Below, piece by piece: positions 33,242 to 38,596 of a DNA stretch of 38,596 bases; the stretch's first letter is position 1; the number at the start of each line of letters is the position of its first letter. Where the stretch lies: positions 1-38,596 of the forward strand of contig DUDU01000102.1 in NCBI GenBank assembly GCA_005110395.1, read 5' to 3'. The notes under the pieces were generated by a model. It searched no databases. It had not been told where the DNA came from and saw only the letters and a list, made by a program, of their open reading frames with translations. A program made the translations under genes and the position numbers. Source of the DNA: Candidatus Melainabacteria bacterium (GTDB taxonomy: Bacteria > Cyanobacteriota > Vampirovibrionia > Caenarcaniphilales > Caenarcanaceae).

Positions 33242-35119
33242 ATGCAAATTGCACTTGTACTTCTCAATCTTACTCTCAGTATTACTATTATTATTGCAGG
33301 CTGGCAGCTGAGCAGCTTTATACCATTGTGTTGGCATCGCACAGAGAGACTAGCAATTGCATCTTTCTTAGGTGTTTTTTTCTCAAGTTGGCTTGTATTA
33401 ATTCTGAGTTTATTGTTTGGATTTTATGTGGCAACTTGTTCGTACGTAATAGTGGTTTTATTGTTTTGTGGCGTTACATTTAGATTTCCTCAGCCAGTCA
33501 CATACATTGCAGAGAAATTTACTTTATATACAGCAATTCGACTTATTCTGCATATAGGTTTATGGTATTTATTTTTTACACATATTCTGCCAAGTGATGC
33601 AACTGGTAATCTCATGAGTGTTGGTGCTACTTGGGGTGATATTGCCTTACATACTAGTCTTATTACTTCTCTTTCTCGTGATGTATTTCCTTCCCTACAA
33701 TTTTCACTCTTAGATGGGTATAAACTGACTTATCCTTTTCTCATAGATTTTTTCTCAGCTTGGCTTCATTTCTTGGGTAATACGCTTACTCAGAGTATAT
33801 TGTTTCCAAGTTTGATTTTGGGTAGTAGCTTACTTGAATTAATTTATTTTTTTGGATTACGCTTATTCAAAAAAGCAGAAGTATCAATTCTTGCAATGGT
33901 ATTGTTTCTATTTGGGGGTGCTCCAATTGCGCTGTTTATAGCTTTGCAAGCTTGGCAAAAAAGTGGTGAGTCTCTTTTTGTTTTCTTGAAACATCTTCCT
34001 CAGGATTTTGGTAATTGGGCGGATAAATCTGTGCATGTCACCAATATACTAACTACTATGCTTTTGCCTCAAAGAGGTCTTTTGTTCGGATTGAGTGCGG
34101 TTTTGGTTTTACTTATATATCTGCATGGTTATTCATCTAAGAGTACAAATAACTCAATAAATGATTCTCAGCATAATAAAGCGGGGCAATGGTTAATTAT
34201 TGCTTTGATTGGGCTGCTTCCTCTTGCACATGTTCATAGTTTCCTTTTTGCTTATCTCTTTTTATTACTTTATGCTGTATTTTTCAAAGTCCATCGCTTG
34301 AATATACTCATATTGTTGTTGGGAATAAGTCTTTTAGCTCTTTCGCAAATGATATGGCAGCTCAAAGCTATTCATACAAAAAGTTTTATTAGCTTATATA
34401 TAGGCTGGCTTAAATCGCAAAATCAGAATATATTTGCTTTTTGGATTCAGAATTTTGGAATATTGCCTCTTTTGCTCTTGACAGTATCTTTATTCGCGAA
34501 AAAACAGTGGTATCGTTTTTTCGCTCTGTCAGCTTTATTGTTTTTTGCTATCGGTAATACATTGAAGCTTCAACCATTTCTCTGGGACAATATGAAACTT
34601 TTCTTTTTTTCGCTTTTAATTGGAGCTTATTTATCAGCTTATTACTTGCAATTAATTTGGAATAAAAATATTTATGGCAAAATCTTTGTGCCTCTAATAG
34701 TTTTTCTTTTGGTCTCACCCGGCTGTTTAAGTTTATTGAAAGAACAACAATCACAGTATATGCTTTTTGACAAATCGTCACAAGAAGTGGCTCATTGGAC
34801 AAAAATTCATACTAGTTCCAAAGCGAAATTTATTATATATCCAGTTCACAATCATCCGATTTCTGCTTTAGCTGGAAGAAATATATTAGTAGGTTACAAT
34901 GGCTGGCTATGGAGTTATGGATTACCTTATGCAGACAGAACAAATTATATTAGACAAGTTTTGAGAGGTGAAATTAATATTGCTGAAACAGGATATGACT
35001 ATTTGGTTGTTGGAACTCCAGAGAAAGCTGTAGCTGGAATAAAAACGCCACATTTACCAATAGTATTTATTAATAAAGATTGGTCTATCTATGCGATTGA
35101 GCCAAAATCAATACATTAA
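33242..35119 (+). CDS. Polytopic membrane protein, GT-C glycosyltransferase-like
   Basis: The 625-residue protein has about 12-14 membrane segments and a soluble C-terminal part (about 505-625). The first extracytoplasmic loop has TWGDIALHTSLI (about 130-141) followed by DGYKLTYPFLIDFFSAWL (about 155-175). An acidic residue near a His in the first large loop, followed by a YPFLIDF segment, is the pattern of GT-C-fold lipid-linked sugar transferases. I call it a candidate only. It lies 74 bp after deoC on the same strand. Acceptor and donor are unknown. ATG start. Confidence 0.6.
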   Translation: MQIALVLLNLTLSITIIIAGWQLSSFIPLCWHRTERLAIASFLGVFFSSWLVLILSLLFGFYVATCSYVIVVLLFCGVTFRFPQPVTYIAEKFTLYTAIRLILHIGLWYLFFTHILPSDATGNLMSVGATWGDIALHTSLITSLSRDVFPSLQFSLLDGYKLTYPFLIDFFSAWLHFLGNTLTQSILFPSLILGSSLLELIYFFGLRLFKKAEVSILAMVLFLFGGAPIALFIALQAWQKSGESLFVFLKHLPQDFGNWADKSVHVTNILTTMLLPQRGLLFGLSAVLVLLIYLHGYSSKSTNNSINDSQHNKAGQWLIIALIGLLPLAHVHSFLFAYLFLLLYAVFFKVHRLNILILLLGISLLALSQMIWQLKAIHTKSFISLYIGWLKSQNQNIFAFWIQNFGILPLLLLTVSLFAKKQWYRFFALSALLFFAIGNTLKLQPFLWDNMKLFFFSLLIGAYLSAYYLQLIWNKNIYGKIFVPLIVFLLVSPGCLSLLKEQQSQYMLFDKSSQEVAHWTKIHTSSKAKFIIYPVHNHPISALAGRNILVGYNGWLWSYGLPYADRTNYIRQVLRGEINIAETGYDYLVVGTPEKAVAGIKTPHLPIVFINKDWSIYAIEPKSIH

Positions 35120-35294
35120 AGACTATTTTATATACTGATGAATTCTTGGATAGCCTTTCTCCGCTTGAACTAAATAAATAGGATTATGGATCCAATGAGT
35201 GAAAGAGTTTATTAAATGAAGTGTGATGAATACAAAAATCTTCAAATAAAAATCTTGAAAGTCAACAATGCGAATTATTATTCATTTGAACATT

Positions 35295-36644
35295 TCAATT
35301 ATCAGTTGTGATTTTTCCCTCAAACCAGTCTATATTGCGAGTAAAGAACATAACGGCTGCCAGTACCACGAATAAGCCGATTGAGCCAATAAGGAGTGAC
35401 AAATCTTGTAATTGCAGTAAAACATATAAAAAACTGTATAAGAATATTAATACTCCAACCATAAACCAAGTGAGTATATGTTTGGCATTTTTCGCAATCG
35501 CTTTTGTGTATAAACTAATCAGAGTAATATTCGCTATGCTCGCCAATATGTAAGCGGCATTAAAGCCAATAAATTCAGATAAAGATAATAAAATCAGATA
35601 AAACAGTGAAACCGCTACTCCAATCAAGAAATATTGGAAGGCATGAATTTTGAGTTTTGCAATTACTTCAAACATAAAGAAAGTAAGAAAAGTTAAAGCA
35701 ATAAATAAAATCGCATATTTAATTGCTCTAAGAGTATTTCGATAAAAGTCAACTGGTGTTAAAAGCGACGCACCAAATGAACTATTATTGAAAGAACCTG
35801 CTTCATCAAGATTATTTATCCAGGATTGAGGAAAATTGCGTGCCAAATATGAAATATCCCATTCAGCCTGAAAACCTTTTTCGGAAACCACTTTTTTACT
35901 TGGAAGAAAACTACCATCAAAACTAGGATCAATCCAAGAAGATGAAAGCTTGACTTTAGTATTCTTGCCTGTTGGTATAAAGTTCAAATCATCACTTCCT
36001 TTTATATTGAGCTGCAAGGAGAATGGATTGCTTTTATCTTTCAGTGAATTGTAATCAAGTTTTGCATTCATTCCTGAGTTAAAAAGACTTTGCTTATTAC
36101 TGCCAGGTTGAAAATAAGCTTTTTTGTCACCAACTAGAATTGAAGGTTCTCCCTGAATACCCTTAGTATCACTAATACCTGTAGCAATAAATGCTTCATT
36201 CCACAAAATATATACTTGTTCATCAGTGCTGGCTTTACTGACTTGCGGCACCGCAAAATTACCATTGATTTGCAAATTGGCGGTATAAACAACTTTCTTA
36301 AAAATACCCTTATATCTAACTTCAGGTTTTATATCACCAACAATATTTAATTTGTCAGGCAAAAAATGAAAATATGAAAAGCTGGTTGAAATGCTTTTAT
36401 CTTTAGGATTTTTATATACTGATTTGACTGGAATAGTTAATATGGGAGGCGTAATTGTTTGTTTACCACCCCAGGAATTTGAAATACTACTAGTAGCTTC
36501 ACTTTTATAACTTTCACGTTCACTAACTACTGATTGCACAATACCTGTAGCAAGCAACATCAAAATACCGATAAAACCAATAAAGAAAATTTTGAGAGTT
36601 AATTTAACGCCATTATTCGTAAAAAAACCGTTTGGGTTACTCAT
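35295..36644 (-). CDS. creD: CreD-family inner membrane protein
   Basis: The 449-residue protein has one N-terminal membrane segment (about 14-40), a large periplasmic domain (about 41-310) and six C-terminal membrane segments, the CreD layout. Motifs fit: RESYKSEATSSISNSWGGKQ near the start of the domain (SWGxxQTITPPIL), FxAEWDISYLARNFPQSW (about 254-272) and VDFYRNTLRAIKYAILFIALTF (about 302-323, split at will). CreD is linked to envelope stress and, in some species, beta-lactam tolerance; its mechanism is unknown. The usual creBC two-component genes are absent here. ATG start. Confidence 0.88.
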   Translation of the reverse strand: MSNPNGFFTNNGVKLTLKIFFIGFIGILMLLATGIVQSVVSERESYKSEATSSISNSWGGKQTITPPILTIPVKSVYKNPKDKSISTSFSYFHFLPDKLNIVGDIKPEVRYKGIFKKVVYTANLQINGNFAVPQVSKASTDEQVYILWNEAFIATGISDTKGIQGEPSILVGDKKAYFQPGSNKQSLFNSGMNAKLDYNSLKDKSNPFSLQLNIKGSDDLNFIPTGKNTKVKLSSSWIDPSFDGSFLPSKKVVSEKGFQAEWDISYLARNFPQSWINNLDEAGSFNNSSFGASLLTPVDFYRNTLRAIKYAILFIALTFLTFFMFEVIAKLKIHAFQYFLIGVAVSLFYLILLSLSEFIGFNAAYILASIANITLISLYTKAIAKNAKHILTWFMVGVLIFLYSFLYVLLQLQDLSLLIGSIGLFVVLAAVMFFTRNIDWFEGKITTDN

Positions 36645-36820
36645 AATTTAAAGACTTTGTTTGAAAATTTTATTTGTACAAATAGTTAATTTGGCGAAAT
36701 TATAGATCTACTTGTTGTTTTTACCAATTTTGCTTTGCAATCAATTTGTAAGCCTCTTCATTGAAATAATTGAATAAAAGCGTGCATTCAGCAATTTGTT
36801 CAATCTCCTTCAACTCGGAA

Positions 36821-36900
36821 CAGAGATTATCAGGATAAGACAGAATACAAAAATCCTGCCTATCTTTTTAATCCTATGAATCTTGTTCTGATCTTCACAG
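36821..36900. repeat. Dispersed AGGATTA-type repeat, copy 2
   Basis: Words such as TTATCAGGATAAGACAG, AAAATCCTGCC and TTTTTAATCCTATGAATC repeat the ATCCTG/AGGATTA theme seen at 17183-17262. On the minus strand, AACAAGATTCATAGGATTAA parallels AACAAGGATTATCAGGATTA there. The surrounding spacer 36645-36931 holds nothing else that I can support. Confidence 0.5.
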
Positions 36901-36931
36901 GAAAAGTCAAAAAAATTATTATAAAAGCCAT

Positions 36932-38593
36932 TTACTTTATATTATTATCAAATAAGGTTAGAACTTTAATAGCAGCTTTGACTCCATGATATTGAGCTTC
37001 TTCAAAGATTGAAATACCACTCATGTCAGAATGTGCAAAATGAATATTATCGATACTCTTTTGCATTTCTTTTCTTTGTTCGCCCCATACAAAATTAACT
37101 TTGGGTTTTATCATTCCATGACCCCATACCCATACATCTATTCGTTCTATATATTCTTCAATACCTTCATGCATAAGTTCCAAATCTGAAATTATCAAAT
37201 CAACCCATTCTGAATAGTTTTTGCTTTGGGCTTCTATTCTTGCTTCCTTTGAGGATTTCTCAGTTAATGGTAAGTAGTAAGTGATTATGGTTTTATTACT
37301 CAAGGCGGATAAACTTTGATGAGTAGCAACTACATAACCTAGTGATTGACTATAATAACTAACATTATCCCAAGACAGTGGAGCTCCTCTGCCAGCAGGT
37401 TTTTGACTGAGAGAAATATTGGCAACCATCCAAGGACTATATTCTAAATTGTCAAAGTATTCAGGAGTATTGTCTTTTAACTCTTTTATTATATGTTTTG
37501 TCGTAAATCTCGGAGCGGCATAAATGAGTTGTTTGGATTTTATTGTAAAGCTTTTGCCAGATATACTATTCAAGCAACTAGTCTCAATTCCCAGTTTGGA
37601 TTGATGAATACTATAAGCCATAGAATTCACTTTGATATTTTCACTGCATTTTTCTCTTAGTCTATTAGCTAACCAAGCATTACCTTCAGGCCAAGTAAGT
37701 ACAGTATTCTTTTCGGCATTAGCGGCAATTCCTTTACGAGAAGCAAAATAATGAATACCTGCCCAAGCCGAGACATCTGAAGATAGTCCACCATAATCAT
37801 CGCGGCAGCAATAATTTGTATACCAATTTAATGATTGAGATTGAAAGTTTTGCTCTTTCATCCACTCAGCCATACTAATTTGATCAAGCTTACGGAATTT
37901 TGAATCATTTGAGCTTAATGCAAGAGGTATAGTAAAAGCAGGCTTACCATCATTTCCTATTGCTAATTTATACTCTTCAATTATTCTGAAGAATCTCTCA
38001 AGGTCAGCTTGATCTTTTTGATTTAGTCCTTTTTGAGGTATAAGTCCATCATGCCACTTACCATCTTTAAACAACCTATCTTCGGGATCATGACATAAAT
38101 AATATTCATTGTATATTGGCAAACCGTGAGTATCATAACCCTCAATAATGCCTAGCTCCTCAAATAGGCTTTTGACATAATGTGCATCATTGCCAGGTAG
38201 TGGAACATAATGAGCTCCCCAAGGATAAGCTGATATATTATTTTTATCACTACTTGAATTTCCGCCTATTTCCTTTTCCATTTCCAATAATAAAAAATCA
38301 TTGAAACCATGCTTTTGTAGCCACCATGCCGCTGACAAACCAGCTATACCTCCACCGACAATCAATACTTCTGTTTCTATTGTTTCTGTGGAAGATGGAA
38401 TATGTATGCTGTTGATTTTATCTCGGATTTTATGACCCAATTCCATTGAAGGGCCTTTGAGTTCACCAGGTATTTGACGGAATATTTTTCTATAGGTTTT
38501 TCTAAATGGTTTGAATTCTTTCCAAGCAAATATTCCTGCTGTATATGACAAGCTAAGTCCTATTATTGCTTTGAGGAAATTTCTTCTTTTCAT
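36932..38593 (-). CDS. Exported FAD-dependent oxidoreductase (Tat substrate)
   Basis: The 553-residue protein begins MKRRNFLKAIIGLSLSY, a Tat-type signal (RRNFLK), so it is folded with its cofactor before export. A Rossmann FAD site follows: EVLIVGGGIAGLSAAWWLQ (75-93), with Glu104 in LLLEMEKEIGGNSS (binding ribose). The end, HFAHSDMSGISIFEEAQYHG (about 518-537), is a typical closing FAD contact of the amine oxidase/phytoene desaturase superfamily. Substrate unknown. Pattern Cys-Cys-Arg-Asp (CCRDDYGG, about 268) and several Trp-rich blocks are conspicuous. The ATG at 38593 is three bases from the window edge, so the gene is complete. Confidence 0.8.
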   Translation of the reverse strand: MKRRNFLKAIIGLSLSYTAGIFAWKEFKPFRKTYRKIFRQIPGELKGPSMELGHKIRDKINSIHIPSSTETIETEVLIVGGGIAGLSAAWWLQKHGFNDFLLLEMEKEIGGNSSSDKNNISAYPWGAHYVPLPGNDAHYVKSLFEELGIIEGYDTHGLPIYNEYYLCHDPEDRLFKDGKWHDGLIPQKGLNQKDQADLERFFRIIEEYKLAIGNDGKPAFTIPLALSSNDSKFRKLDQISMAEWMKEQNFQSQSLNWYTNYCCRDDYGGLSSDVSAWAGIHYFASRKGIAANAEKNTVLTWPEGNAWLANRLREKCSENIKVNSMAYSIHQSKLGIETSCLNSISGKSFTIKSKQLIYAAPRFTTKHIIKELKDNTPEYFDNLEYSPWMVANISLSQKPAGRGAPLSWDNVSYYSQSLGYVVATHQSLSALSNKTIITYYLPLTEKSSKEARIEAQSKNYSEWVDLIISDLELMHEGIEEYIERIDVWVWGHGMIKPKVNFVWGEQRKEMQKSIDNIHFAHSDMSGISIFEEAQYHGVKAAIKVLTLFDNNIK

Positions 38594-38596
38594 TTG

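Overview
This is an AT-rich window with house-keeping genes on both strands, mostly short transcription units, many GTG/TTG starts and roomy intergenic regions. The best taxonomic clue is the OmpR-type regulator at 16087-16863. It reads as an ortholog of cyanobacterial RpaA, including the phosphorylated Asp53 and the [19 protein letters not shown] stretch. Together with a TolC-type outer-membrane protein, a stand-alone heptose nucleotidyltransferase (Gram-negative envelope), a futalosine-type menaquinone prenyltransferase candidate and no photosynthesis gene, this suggests a non-photosynthetic member of the Cyanobacteriota (Vampirovibrionia/'Melainabacteria'-like). This is inference; no 16S gene is in the window.

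Layout. 1-340: relic of a zinc-ribbon transposase. 341-5346: rsgA (-), two lineage-specific small proteins, an ABC-2 permease without its ATPase (-), and a YkgJ-type cysteine-cluster protein (+). 5347-6240: wreckage of insertion sequences, ending in two Fur-like boxes ahead of an unknown 378-residue protein. 7858-12559: an MFS transporter with a stem-loop over its stop codon, a 14-bp tandem repeat, a small membrane protein, a TolC-family channel (-) and a secreted hypothetical. 12699-14948: a WecG/TagA/CpsF glycosyltransferase and trigger factor with a histidine-rich insert. 15263-18339 (-): hisA, rpaA, rpmG (zinc-free L33) and a LuxE-family acyl-activating protein. 18490-19966 (+): a membrane protein overlapping a UbiA/MqnP prenyltransferase. 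20094-22626: three unrecognised genes, one frameshifted. 22714-23215: IS5-type relic.

23470-24845 (-): rfaE2 and a Cys/Pro/Gln-rich secreted protein preceded by a nested RNA-like fold and followed by a terminator. 25122-27165 (+): a CbpA-type DnaJ protein and an NDUFA9-like NAD(P)-binding protein. 27166-29033: a second wreck containing IS30 and zinc-ribbon transposase ends, a decapitated trpG/pabA fragment, an unknown ORF and a 137-bp MITE-like element. 29034-30656: hisH, uppS and tRNA-Cys. 30879-35119 (+): a POT-family transporter, deoC and a GT-C-like membrane protein. 35295-38593 (-): creD and a Tat-exported FAD oxidoreductase, complete just before the window ends.

How the genes fit together. 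hisA and hisH are two scattered steps of histidine synthesis. uppS, wecG, rfaE2, tolC and the GT-C-like protein serve envelope and glycan building. MqnP would feed menaquinone. Transposon decay is concentrated at four places (1-209, 5347-6240, 22714-23215, 27166-28883), and all elements seen are broken.
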